Assembly: GCF_003815775.1 (NCBI RefSeq)
Contig: NZ_CP033926.1
Span: forward strand, 3,100,001-3,164,000
DNA length: 64,000 nt
Source: Chryseobacterium joostei
GTDB taxonomy: Bacteria; Bacteroidota; Bacteroidia; Flavobacteriales; Weeksellaceae
Reading direction: 5' to 3'
The notes below the pieces were generated by a model. The model ran no database searches and was not told the DNA's origin. It saw nothing but the letters and a program-made list of their open reading frames with translations. Positions within the stretch are counted from its first letter, which is position 1. Every line of letters begins with the position of its first letter. The position numbers and the translations under genes were made by a program. Positions 1 to 7,601 of the stretch are shown one piece after another.

Positions 1-1
1 A

Positions 2-391
2 TATTGGGATAAGATTTTAAAAGATGAGGTAAAGAAAGCTTCATCCGGCAACGGCTGTATCGTTGCAATAACGATCCCCTTTTACGCATTTGGTCTATTT
101 TGTTATCTAACCAATCCAAAGGCTTATATTCTTAGTTATATTATTTTTTCCGTATGTACTGGATTTCTGGCATTAATGTTTTGGGCCGGAAGTTCAAATA
201 AAGCAGATGCAAGAAGAAAAGTTAATGAATCCCGTATAAAGTCCGATGAAGCATTAAGAGGATGCCTTACAGAACTGAAAGACTTCAAAGCAGAATACGA
301 TAGGGAAGACGCAAAAGCTTCAGAAGTAAAAACAATGCTTCAATCTATTCGAGCTGAAGAGTTTTTAGCTAATTCAAGAACTACATCATAA
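2..391 (+). CDS. Membrane protein of unknown function, 5' end outside window
   Basis: The reading frame is open from the window edge to the TAA at 391, so the true start lies upstream. About 130 residues are visible. Two hydrophobic stretches suited to membrane helices (about residues 20-40 and 46-63 of the visible part) are followed by a charged, helical tail rich in K, E, D and R that could form a coiled coil. An internal ATG at 176 sits inside the second helix and is a poor start. I do not recognise the family. A small gene follows 18 bp downstream in the same direction. Confidence 0.6.
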   Translation, partial: YWDKILKDEVKKASSGNGCIVAITIPFYAFGLFCYLTNPKAYILSYIIFSVCTGFLALMFWAGSSNKADARRKVNESRIKSDEALRGCLTELKDFKAEYDREDAKASEVKTMLQSIRAEEFLANSRTTS

Positions 392-409
392 CCACAAACA
401 CTCAATAAG

Positions 410-562
410 ATGAGCAATCCGGAAAATAACACCGAAAACAATAAAGAAATAAAGAAAGAAGACAAACAACCTGAAAGTACCCCAAGAAAGGATAAACAAA
501 ATGCAAAGTTCCCAGATTGGGATATTCTTCCTCCTAATCAGATCGTAAAACCCAAATCATAA
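410..562 (+). CDS. Small hydrophilic protein with a W-D-x-L-P-P tail, 50 aa
   Basis: A short frame, ATG at 410 to TAA at 562. The N-terminal 30 residues are almost all N, K, E, D, Q and P, so probably disordered. The C-terminal third carries the motif KFPDWDILPPNQIVKP. From memory, short proteins of flavobacteria often end in a similar 'F-P-x-W-D-x-L-P-P' sequence, and this supports the frame being real; the function is unknown. It lies 18 bp after the preceding membrane-protein gene and 47 bp before a strong terminator, so the two probably form one transcript. Confidence 0.5.
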   Translation: MSNPENNTENNKEIKKEDKQPESTPRKDKQNAKFPDWDILPPNQIVKPKS

Positions 563-609
563 CTAGAGATTATTCAATTGTAATATATAATCTTTACTTC
601 TACCCTATA

Positions 610-642
610 AACCTTTCAAGTTTTTGAAAGGTTTTTTGTTTT
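610..642 (+). terminator. Rho-independent terminator
   Basis: Perfect 10-bp stem AACCTTTCAA / TTGAAAGGTT with a 4-nt loop, followed by a T-rich tract. It ends the transcript of the two small genes at the left edge. Confidence 0.85.
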
Positions 643-677
643 ACGGTTTCCCGTAAGGAATAACCTTTAAAGGGCTA

Positions 678-685
678 TACTTTTG
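678..685 (+). promoter_or_regulatory. Candidate promoter -7 element for the YegP-like gene
   Basis: TACTTTTG matches the Bacteroidota -7 consensus TAnnTTTG and lies 20 bp before the ATG at 706. I see no clear TTG at the usual upstream spacing, so only the -7 half is supported. Confidence 0.45.
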
Positions 686-705
686 ACCCATAAATAAGAA
701 CAATT

Positions 706-1038
706 ATGGGAAAATTTGTTATCACCAGAAGAATAAATAATGAATATCAATTCAATCTTAGGGCTAAAAACGGAGAAATTATTCTTACCAGCGAGGGCTA
801 TGTTCAAAAAGCATCTTGCCATAAAGGAATAGAGTCTGTAAGACTTAATTCTCAGGAAGACTCAAGGTATGACAGAAGAGTAGCCGTCAATAATAAAGAC
901 TATTTTGTTCTGAAAGCCAGAAACGGGGAAATTATTGGTAAAAGCCAGTTGTATAGCTCGAACACCGCAATGGAAAATGGAATTTCTTCTGTAAAAACCA
1001 ATGCTCCTGAGGCAGAAATAATTGATGAAACCCTTTAA
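706..1038 (+). CDS. YegP family (DUF1508) protein
   Basis: 110 residues built from two similar halves of about 50 residues. Each half carries the family signature: 'FVITRRINNEYQFNLRAKNG' with GEIILTSEGY in the first, and YFVLKARNGEIIGKSQLY in the second, each followed by a 'GI-SV--N' segment. This tandem arrangement is that of YegP/DUF1508 proteins, small soluble beta-rich proteins of unknown role. The next frame opens at 1022, overlapping this gene by 17 bp, but its better start is at 1049. Confidence 0.85.
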   Translation: MGKFVITRRINNEYQFNLRAKNGEIILTSEGYVQKASCHKGIESVRLNSQEDSRYDRRVAVNNKDYFVLKARNGEIIGKSQLYSSNTAMENGISSVKTNAPEAEIIDETL

Positions 1039-1048
1039 AATTAAAACC

Positions 1049-2116
1049 ATGGATCTTAAAATTAAACTTGAGCAATTACAACAGAAAGTTGTAGGATTAA
1101 AAGATCAGATTGCTACCGAAGAAGCGACTAAAAACGCATTTGTAATGCCATTTATTCAGATTCTTGGGTATGATATATTTAACCCTACAGAAGTTGTTCC
1201 TGAACATGTATGTGACATCGGAACCAAAAAAGGAGAAAAGGTAGACTATGTGATCAAAAACAATGACGAACCTATTTTTATTATAGAATGCAAGCACTGG
1301 AAAGAGAATGCGGATGCCCACAATTCTCAACTTCACAGATATTACCACGTTTCTAAGACTAGGTTTGGAGTTCTTACCAATGGTATTGTTTATAATTTCT
1401 ATACAGATCTTGAAAAGCCCAACATTATGGATGAAAAACCCTTTTTCACCATCGATATTGAAGACTTAAAAGACAGCTCTATCAAAATACTTGAAAGCTT
1501 TACAAAAAAGGACTATAACCTCGAAAGCATTCTTGATTCTGCGGAAGCTTTAAAATACATTAAGGCAATAAGAAAAGAATTTGAGAAAGAAATAGAAACA
1601 CCATCTGATGAAATTGTAAAACTTTTGGTGAGTAGGTTTTTTGAAAAGCCTATAACAGCGAACAGAATGATTTCCTTTAAGGAGTATACCAAAAAAGCCC
1701 TTACCACTTCCATCAATGAATCGATAAGTTTCAGGCTTAAATCTGCCTTGAGCATTAATGAGCAAATTGAAAAACAGGATGAGGACGTAAAAACATCCCA
1801 GCCTATTGATGAAAACAACGATTCTAAAATTGTTACCACCGAAGAAGAGCTTGAAGGATTCCAAATTGTAAAAGCCATCATGAGAGAAAAGGTTCCTGCA
1901 GCACGCATTGCCTATAGAGATACACTCTCCTACTTTGGAATTTTATTGGATGATAACAATAGAAAACCATTATGCAGGCTTCATTTCAATACAGCCAATA
2001 AATACATTGAAACCTTTCATAACGGAAAAGATTCCGGAGAAAAAGTATTGCTTAATAACCTAGATGAAATATACCATTTCAGAGAGGCACTTCATAAAAC
2101 ACTTGAAAACTATTAA
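1049..2116 (+). CDS. Stand-alone HsdR N-terminal-type nuclease domain protein
   Basis: About 355 residues from the ATG at 1049 (an in-frame ATG at 1022 overlaps the upstream gene). Residues about 20-130 look like the N-terminal nuclease domain of type I restriction R subunits: conserved NAFVMPFIQILGYD, then VDYVI...PIFIIECKHW, a PD-(D/E)XK core with D, E and K all present. The rest (coiled region, then a C-terminal domain ending RLHFN..NKYIETF) is not the helicase/translocase of HsdR. No hsdM or hsdS is present. Such lone proteins are common in Bacteroidota; a DNA-acting or defence role is only inferred. It is first in a tight run of four genes. Confidence 0.75.
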   Translation: MDLKIKLEQLQQKVVGLKDQIATEEATKNAFVMPFIQILGYDIFNPTEVVPEHVCDIGTKKGEKVDYVIKNNDEPIFIIECKHWKENADAHNSQLHRYYHVSKTRFGVLTNGIVYNFYTDLEKPNIMDEKPFFTIDIEDLKDSSIKILESFTKKDYNLESILDSAEALKYIKAIRKEFEKEIETPSDEIVKLLVSRFFEKPITANRMISFKEYTKKALTTSINESISFRLKSALSINEQIEKQDEDVKTSQPIDENNDSKIVTTEEELEGFQIVKAIMREKVPAARIAYRDTLSYFGILLDDNNRKPLCRLHFNTANKYIETFHNGKDSGEKVLLNNLDEIYHFREALHKTLENY

Positions 2117-2122
2117 CTAACC

Positions 2123-2656
2123 ATGAATCTACTCATATCTATACTATTCTTCTGTTTTTTTGAGGGTATTTCAAGTTCTTCTCTATTATGGATAACAAAA
2201 GAAAGTGACCATCATGGTGGAAAATGTACTGGCTCTACCTATTGCACTGCCTGTTCCAATTGCTCTAGATGTGGGCATTGTTCAGGTGGAGGAACCTGCG
2301 GTGTATGTAAAAGTAATTTTTCACCAACAACTATACCATCTAAACGTAGCCCATCAAAGAAATCTAGCTCTAGAAGCAAGTCTGACTCTTATTATAAACC
2401 CAATAGTAAGGGTAGCTCTACAAAAATTCCAAAGTCTTCCATTGAAGATTTAAGTATTAATCTTACCTTAAATAGTATTATCATTTCCAATCGTGCTACA
2501 AAAATTTTTGAAAAACAATCTTTTAAATCAAAAATAATAGAAACAGTATCGAAAAATACTTCTTTAATCAAAATTTCAAAAAATAGTTCATGGTATAAAG
2601 TAAAAGTACAAAAGTCAGGAAAAGTAGGATATATAAATAGCAATGACATCCAATAA
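2123..2656 (+). CDS. Secreted or anchored Cys-rich protein with C-terminal SH3-like domain
   Basis: 177 residues. The N terminus is hydrophobic (first about 23 residues) and fits a signal peptide or anchor. Eight cysteines follow within residues 35-62 in the pattern CTGSTYCTACSNCSRCGHC...CGVC, which suggests a metal-binding or disulfide-rich knot. A Ser/Lys-rich linker leads to an SH3b-like domain (about 120-177): 'VSKNTSLIKISKNSSWYKV' and 'KSGKVGYINSNDIQ' are typical. It starts 6 bp after the nuclease-domain gene and is followed 17 bp later by the PH-SHOCT gene. Function unknown; possibly envelope associated. Confidence 0.65.
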   Translation: MNLLISILFFCFFEGISSSSLLWITKESDHHGGKCTGSTYCTACSNCSRCGHCSGGGTCGVCKSNFSPTTIPSKRSPSKKSSSRSKSDSYYKPNSKGSSTKIPKSSIEDLSINLTLNSIIISNRATKIFEKQSFKSKIIETVSKNTSLIKISKNSSWYKVKVQKSGKVGYINSNDIQ

Positions 2657-2673
2657 CTAAAAAACAAAATAAT

Positions 2674-3300
2674 ATGAACTTAAAACAATTTTTAAACGAA
2701 GAGCAAGATCCAAAAGCAGTAGAAAGGATTTTAGAAAAAATCAACAGCCTTCTGACATCACAGGAATTTGTAGAATATATTGCAGTTCAAAAAAAACCTG
2801 TAATGAACTTTTCTCCCGACTGTATTGCACTTACCAACAGACGGATTATTTTCTGCAGACCTAAAACATTTGGTTTGTCCATGGATTTTCAGGATTATAG
2901 TTGGGTGGATGTTGCAGATTGTCACATTAAGGAAAGTGTTTTTGGAGCTACATTTTTCATGAAAACAATAAGAGGGCTTACCAATATGATGGACTATCTC
3001 CCTAAAAACCAAGCTAGAAAACTCTATCAATTTGCTCAGGAAATTGAGGAACAAATGAGAGGCCTAAGAAGAGAAAAAGAGCTTGAAACTCGAAGAGCTT
3101 CTGCAGGTGGGGTCACTGTAAACAATGCTACACCAATTATTGCCCAACATCAGCAATTTCAACATCAGCAAAAACCACTTTTAATAGAAAATGAAGATCC
3201 TTTTGCTCTTTTACAAAAGTTAAAAGGTTTAATGGAAAATGGAATAATTTCCACAAATGAGTTTGAAGAAAAAAAGAATGAAATTTTATCAAGAGTTTAA
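2674..3300 (+). CDS. Bacterial PH domain and SHOCT domain protein
   Basis: 208 residues. The middle part (about 25-125) reads as a bacterial PH domain, with FSPDCIALTNRRIIFCRPK and a following beta-rich stretch. A Q/H-rich linker (about 150-170) precedes a C-terminal SHOCT domain: DPFALLQKLKGLMENGIISTNEFEEKKNEIL. SHOCT segments usually cap other domains and are thought to mediate oligomerisation. There is no signal peptide, so the protein is likely cytoplasmic. Cotranscribed with its neighbours (17 bp and 3 bp gaps). Confidence 0.8.
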   Translation: MNLKQFLNEEQDPKAVERILEKINSLLTSQEFVEYIAVQKKPVMNFSPDCIALTNRRIIFCRPKTFGLSMDFQDYSWVDVADCHIKESVFGATFFMKTIRGLTNMMDYLPKNQARKLYQFAQEIEEQMRGLRREKELETRRASAGGVTVNNATPIIAQHQQFQHQQKPLLIENEDPFALLQKLKGLMENGIISTNEFEEKKNEILSRV

Positions 3301-3303
3301 GCC

Positions 3304-3519
3304 ATGAAGTCAAAATTTACAGCCACTATACTTGCTTTGTTTTTAGGAGGATTGGGCATCCATAGATTTTATTTGGGACAAAACATTAAAGGCATTTTAT
3401 ATCTTTTATTTTTTTGGACTTTTGTTCCTGCATTGATTGCTTTTTTTGATTTCTTAATTTTTATAACAATGTCTGAAGAGCGTTTCAATTACAAATACAA
3501 TCTTCAAACTGGATTTTAA
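3304..3519 (+). CDS. TM2 domain membrane protein
   Basis: 71 residues with two membrane helices. It carries the TM2 signature GGLGIHRFYLGQ...KGILYLL and an acidic/aromatic turn (FFDFLIF). TM2 proteins are small inner-membrane proteins of unknown function, often next to SHOCT or PH proteins as here. The ATG follows the previous stop by 3 bp. Confidence 0.85.
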   Translation: MKSKFTATILALFLGGLGIHRFYLGQNIKGILYLLFFWTFVPALIAFFDFLIFITMSEERFNYKYNLQTGF

Positions 3520-3600
3520 AATAAAGGATCTTAATAGATATCATTCTTTAATAGTTTTGTTGACTTATCTTATTATAAAAAACACTCAACATATATAACA

Positions 3601-3633
3601 AAAAAGGTAGTTCAGCTGAACTACCTTTTTTTA
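3601..3633. terminator. Bidirectional terminator between convergent genes
   Basis: AAAAAGGTAGTTCAG / CTGAACTACCTTTTT is a perfect long hairpin with A-run on one side and T-run on the other. It serves the TM2 operon on the plus strand and the elaA-like gene on the minus strand, whose stop lies at its edge. Confidence 0.85.
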
Positions 3634-4083
3634 TCTTTTTATCATTTCCGTATGCGGAATATCGTCTTCTAAGTATTTGTTTCCGGTATCTTCAAAACCA
3701 AATCCAGTATAGAATCTCAATAGATAATCCTGTGCTGATATTCTGATTTCAGAAGTACGAAAGCGATTTTCTATTGTTTCTACAGCATATTGTATTAATT
3801 GTTTTCCCAAGCTTTTACCCCTAGCCTTTTCAGTGGTCAGAACTCTTCCAATAGAGGTTTCATCATATTTTATTCCCTTATTGAAAATACGGCAATAGGC
3901 AAGAACCTCACCATTTTCTTCAGCCCAGATGTGAACCGCTTTCTGATCATAGTTATCCAGATCAGGATAAGGACAATTCTGCTCAATAACAAAAACATCT
4001 ATACGAGCTTTCAATATTGAATACAGCTCCGGAACGGTAAACTCATCAAAGGTTTTTATTTTCCAGATAATATTACTGCTCAT
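3631..4083 (-). CDS. ElaA-like GNAT N-acetyltransferase
   Basis: 150 residues. The N-terminal half has the ElaA pattern: 'LYSILKARIDVFVIEQNCPY', 'DLDNYDQKAVHIWAEE'. The acetyl-CoA binding stretch follows as IGRVLTTEKARGKSLGKQLI. The substrate of ElaA proteins is not known. Its start overlaps the end of the ysxC gene by 11 bp, so the two are translationally linked, third in a minus-strand operon. Confidence 0.85.
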   Translation of the reverse strand: MSSNIIWKIKTFDEFTVPELYSILKARIDVFVIEQNCPYPDLDNYDQKAVHIWAEENGEVLAYCRIFNKGIKYDETSIGRVLTTEKARGKSLGKQLIQYAVETIENRFRTSEIRISAQDYLLRFYTGFGFEDTGNKYLEDDIPHTEMIKR

Positions 4084-4699
4084 CGAAGCTTACACTATTT
4101 TGAGTTAAAAAGTCGTTCGTCTTTTCTATGAAGTTCAGAATCTCATCACCACCCGTTTTCTTTTCCGCTGAGGTAATATACAGCTCAGGAAGGTCTTCCC
4201 ATGTCTTATGAAGTTCTGTCTTATAATTTTCAAAGTTTTTAATAATTTCACTCGGTTTTAACTTATCTGACTTTGTAAAGACTATTGAAAAAGGAACTCC
4301 ACTTTCTCCACACCATTGGATGAACTCCAGATCAATTTTCTGCGGATTGTGTCTAGAATCTACCAACACAAAAAGGTTCACCAGATTTCTTCTGTTCAGA
4401 ATATAATTCGTAATCAACTTTTCAAAGTCTTTTCGAATGGACTTTGAAACCTTTGCATATCCATATCCGGGTAAATCAGTAAGGTACCAGTTTTCATTCA
4501 CTAGAAAATGATTGATCAGCTGAGTTTTTCCCGGAGTTCCCGAAGTTTTAGCCAAATCTTTATGATTCATCATTGCATTGATCAGCGAAGACTTTCCTAC
4601 ATTAGATCTTCCGATAAAAGCATATTCAGGCATAGTAGGTTCCGGACAATCCTGCCATTTTCCACTACTTTTTACGAACGTTGCTGTCTTAATAACCAT
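4073..4699 (-). CDS. ysxC: Ribosome biogenesis GTP-binding protein YsxC/EngB
   Basis: 208 residues. GTPase motifs are complete: G1 GRSNVGKSS near residue 30, G3 DLPGYGYAKV, G4 TKSDK, and a G5-like ITSAEKK. This is the EngB/YihA/YsxC family, an essential factor for late assembly of the large ribosomal subunit. Length is normal. It sits between an alpha/beta hydrolase gene (63 bp upstream) and the elaA-like gene (overlapping). Confidence 0.95.
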   Translation of the reverse strand: MVIKTATFVKSSGKWQDCPEPTMPEYAFIGRSNVGKSSLINAMMNHKDLAKTSGTPGKTQLINHFLVNENWYLTDLPGYGYAKVSKSIRKDFEKLITNYILNRRNLVNLFVLVDSRHNPQKIDLEFIQWCGESGVPFSIVFTKSDKLKPSEIIKNFENYKTELHKTWEDLPELYITSAEKKTGGDEILNFIEKTNDFLTQNSVSFDEQ

Positions 4700-4762
4700 T
4701 TTGAAAATATTTTAGAAAAATAAACCACTAAGAAAAGCTCTTAATGGTCATTTATTATGTAT

Positions 4763-5524
4763 TTAAACTTTATCTTTTATCCAGTTGTACAGGATTTCAT
4801 TGAAATCATCCGGTTTCTCCATCATGGCAGCATGGCCACAGTGATCAATCCAGAATAAATCTGAATTAGGAATAAACTTATGCATGTCTTCCGCTACTTC
4901 CGGAGGAGTTACATTATCCTGTTTTCCCCAAATCAGACAGGTAGGAGTCAAAATCTTAGGAAGATCATTCAGCATGTTGTGCTTAATGGCACTTCTTGCT
5001 AACATTACCGTTTTTATTCCTTTCATCCTATCATTTACCACCCCAAAAACTTCATCTACAAGATCTTCAGTAGCCACTTTAGGATCATAGAAAACCTCTT
5101 CAGTTTTCTTTCTTATGTAAGACTTATCGTTTTTCCTTGGAAAGCTATCTCCAAAAGTTCTTTCATATAAACCAGAACTTCCAGTCAAAACAAGATTCTT
5201 TACCAAATCCGGTCTTGCCAACGTAAGAATAAGTCCCACGTGTCCTCCCATCGAGTTTCCTACAATCGTTACAGGGCCAGAAATATGGCTCTCTATAAAC
5301 TTGATGATATATTTTGCTAAAGTGGTAAGATTCGTATTGAGTACTGGCAAATCGTAGATTGGCAGCTGAGGAACATAAACCTTATACCCTCTCTCCGAAA
5401 AAAAATCTACCATCTTATCGAAATTGCTCAAACCACCCATTAACCCGTGCAACAGCACTAATGGATGTCCTTCCCCTGCCTCTATATAGGAGTATTTCTT
5501 TTCTTTTTTTGTACTAAATATCAT
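4763..5524 (-). CDS. Alpha/beta hydrolase
   Basis: About 253 residues from the ATG at 5524. Extending the frame to an upstream GTG/TTG-type start at 5569 would add 15 residues unlike the family, and would run over the promoter. Features: oxyanion region LLHGLMGG, nucleophile elbow GNSMGG, Asp in GKQDNVTPP and a C-terminal His in DHCGHAAMMEKP, giving a full Ser-Asp-His triad. The substrate cannot be read from sequence. It is first in the operon with ysxC. Confidence 0.85.
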   Translation of the reverse strand: MIFSTKKEKKYSYIEAGEGHPLVLLHGLMGGLSNFDKMVDFFSERGYKVYVPQLPIYDLPVLNTNLTTLAKYIIKFIESHISGPVTIVGNSMGGHVGLILTLARPDLVKNLVLTGSSGLYERTFGDSFPRKNDKSYIRKKTEEVFYDPKVATEDLVDEVFGVVNDRMKGIKTVMLARSAIKHNMLNDLPKILTPTCLIWGKQDNVTPPEVAEDMHKFIPNSDLFWIDHCGHAAMMEKPDDFNEILYNWIKDKV

Positions 5525-5546
5525 AAAACGCCTTAATAAAGCCTTG

Positions 5547-5554
5547 CAAAAATA
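5547..5554 (-). promoter_or_regulatory. Candidate promoter -7 element for the hydrolase-ysxC operon
   Basis: On the minus strand TATTTTTG (TAnnTTTG consensus) lies 22 bp before the ATG at 5524. No good TTG was seen at the usual distance. Confidence 0.5.
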
Positions 5555-5747
5555 CAAATTAAACCTCAAAAATATTTTGATTACCCTAATTTAAGATAAA
5601 AATAATACAATATTCTCCTTTTTAACTTTTTTTTTAAAAACCGCTTTACTATGGCTTAAATAACAGTTTTAACAACCCCTTACATATCAGCAAATTACAT
5701 TCTTGGAATTCAATCTTTAATAAAACTTATTAACATTGAGTCAAAAA

Positions 5748-5773
5748 GTGGGAAAAAGTGGGAAATTTTGGAA
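5748..5773 (+). promoter_or_regulatory. MraZ box: three TGGGA-type repeats at 10-bp spacing
   Basis: Two GTGGGA words (5748-5753 and 5758-5763) and a weaker TTGGA (5769) repeat every 10 bp. This is the known arrangement of MraZ operator sites at dcw promoters. It ends about 24 bp before the mraZ ATG at 5797. A GTG at 5758 in frame with mraZ is part of the box and is not the start. Confidence 0.7.
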
Positions 5774-5796
5774 ATTATTATATAAATTTGTCCCAA

Positions 5797-6255
5797 ATGA
5801 AAAATTTCATTGGAACATATGAGTGTAAAATTGACGACAAAGGCCGCCTAAAAGTTCCCTCATCTTTAATCAAACAGATGGAAAACTTCGAGGACAAAGC
5901 ATTTGTAGTCAAAAGATCTGTGTTCCAACCTTGTCTGGAGGTCTATCCAATGAATGCATGGGATAAACTTATGGGCAAAATTAATAAACTGAACAGGTTC
6001 ATTAAAAAGAATGCTGATTTCATACGAATGTTTACGGCAGGAGTAAAAACAGTAGAATTGGACAACGCAGGAAGATTACAGATTTCCAAAGACTTAATGA
6101 GTTTTGCAAATCTTCAGAAAGATACGGTAATCACCAGCGCAGGAGAACTTTTCGAAATTTGGGATAAAGAAGCCTACGAAAAAGTGATCTCCACCAATGA
6201 AACCGATTTTGCCAGCCTTGCCGAGGATGTGATGGGCTCTTTCGATGAAGAATAA
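5797..6255 (+). CDS. mraZ: Transcriptional regulator MraZ
   Basis: About 152 residues. Two SpoVT-AbrB-like halves: 'MKNFIGTYECKIDDKGRLKVPSS' at the N terminus and 'VELDNAGRLQISKDL' in the second half. MraZ represses the dcw promoter in well-studied bacteria and forms a ring-shaped multimer. The start at 5797 is chosen because it matches the family's N terminus and leaves the TGGGA box upstream. First gene of the division and cell-wall cluster, 47 bp ahead of rsmH. Confidence 0.95.
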   Translation: MKNFIGTYECKIDDKGRLKVPSSLIKQMENFEDKAFVVKRSVFQPCLEVYPMNAWDKLMGKINKLNRFIKKNADFIRMFTAGVKTVELDNAGRLQISKDLMSFANLQKDTVITSAGELFEIWDKEAYEKVISTNETDFASLAEDVMGSFDEE

Positions 6256-6302
6256 GCGGTATCAGTTATTAAGATTATATTAAACAAAAAACACAATTAA
6301 GC

Positions 6303-7196
6303 ATGTATCATAACCCCGTTTTGTTGAAGCAGAGTGTTGATGATTTGGTAACGAATCCTGACGGAATATATGTGGACTGCACCTTTGGGGGTGGCGGACA
6401 CTCGAGGGAGATTTTGAGCAGACTTTCTGATAAAGGAAGATTGTTCAGCTTTGACCAGGATCTCGATGCGCTTAAAAATACAATTGATGACCCTAGGTTT
6501 ACATTGGTAAATCAGAATTTCAGATTTCTGGAAAACTCATTACTAATGTATGGAGCACCTCAGGTGGATGGCGTTTTGGCTGACCTTGGAGTTTCATCTC
6601 ATCAGTTTGATGAGGCAGACAGAGGTTTCTCTACAAGAAGCAACGCTCCTTTGGATATGAGAATGAATGTGATGCAGAGCCTTGATGCCAAAAGAGTGAT
6701 TAATGAATATGGAGAGGAAGAGCTTGCAGATATCTTTTATCACTACGGAGAATTAAGGGAAGCAAGAAAATTGGCAAGAGAAATTGCTCATCATAGAAAA
6801 ACAAAAACTATAGAAACCACAGAGGATTTAAAAAAGCTTTTTAGCTATATTCCTCCTCACAAGGTTAATAAATTCTATGCTCAGCTTTTTCAGGCGGTAA
6901 GAATAGAAGTAAACCAGGAGCTTGAAGTGTTAAAGGAAATGCTTCTTCAGGCTTACAATGTTTTAAAACCTGAAGGAAGATTGGTAGTAATTTCTTATCA
7001 TTCCTTAGAGGACCGATTGGTAAAAAGATTCCTGAAAAACGGAATGTTTGAGGGAGAGCCGACAAGAGATATCTACGGAAATTATAAAAAGGCATTTGAA
7101 TTGATAAAGAGTAAAGCGATTATCCCCGATGATAAGGAAATTGAAGAAAACTCAAGAGCAAGAAGTGCAAAAATGAGAACCGGAATAAAATTATAA
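6303..7196 (+). CDS. rsmH: 16S rRNA (cytosine-1402-N4)-methyltransferase RsmH
   Basis: 297 residues, the usual length. SAM-binding motif 'YVDCTFGGGGHSREIL' near residue 25, catalytic region DGVLADLGVSSHQFD, and the C-terminal VISYHSLEDRLVKRF. It methylates C1402 of 16S rRNA with S-adenosylmethionine. Standard second gene of the cluster, in front of the ftsL-like gene. Confidence 0.95.
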   Translation: MYHNPVLLKQSVDDLVTNPDGIYVDCTFGGGGHSREILSRLSDKGRLFSFDQDLDALKNTIDDPRFTLVNQNFRFLENSLLMYGAPQVDGVLADLGVSSHQFDEADRGFSTRSNAPLDMRMNVMQSLDAKRVINEYGEEELADIFYHYGELREARKLAREIAHHRKTKTIETTEDLKKLFSYIPPHKVNKFYAQLFQAVRIEVNQELEVLKEMLLQAYNVLKPEGRLVVISYHSLEDRLVKRFLKNGMFEGEPTRDIYGNYKKAFELIKSKAIIPDDKEIEENSRARSAKMRTGIKL

Positions 7197-7235
7197 AGCA
7201 ACAGTGAATTCACTGCAAAGCAAATTGAAATAAAA

Positions 7236-7601
7236 TTGGCAAAAAGAACAACAAATCGCCCACAGAAGAGACTCACTTTTATAGACATTATAAAAGGAAA
7301 CTTTCTGAATCGTGATGAGATCAAAATACATTACAGGTATTTTCTCTTGTTGTTTATCTTGATGATGGCCATGATTTATAGTAATCACCTCGTCAACAAG
7401 AAAATTAGAATTGTAAACGCCTTAAAGGAAGAAACAGAAGAATATAAATCGAGAAACGCTTACGCTCAAAGTAAGCTGATCAAGGTAAAAATGGAATCAG
7501 AGCTGGGGAAAGAGGTTGCCCGGGACTCATTAATGACCCTGGAAAACCATCCTCATAAATTGCTAATAAAACTGGACAGTACAGATGCAAAAGCAAAATG
7601 A
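7236..7601 (+). CDS. ftsL: FtsL-like divisome protein
   Basis: 121 residues starting at TTG (7236); no ATG or GTG exists in this frame between the rsmH stop and the membrane helix, so the TTG start is the best choice. A cytoplasmic basic N terminus, one transmembrane helix (about residues 35-53) and a short coiled-coil periplasmic part match the FtsL-like family of Bacteroidota. In other bacteria FtsL works with FtsB and FtsQ to activate FtsWI. Identity rests on topology and position between rsmH and ftsI. It overlaps ftsI by 17 bp. Confidence 0.8.
   Translation: MAKRTTNRPQKRLTFIDIIKGNFLNRDEIKIHYRYFLLLFILMMAMIYSNHLVNKKIRIVNALKEETEEYKSRNAYAQSKLIKVKMESELGKEVARDSLMTLENHPHKLLIKLDSTDAKAK

Noticed and set aside
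1513..1908. 131-codon open frame opposite the HsdR-type gene
   Set aside because: Antisense shadow; the plus strand holds clear PD-(D/E)XK motifs and conserved blocks.
5758..5796. GTG start giving mraZ 13 extra N-terminal residues
   Set aside because: The codon lies within the TGGGA operator repeats, and the family starts at the ATG 5797.
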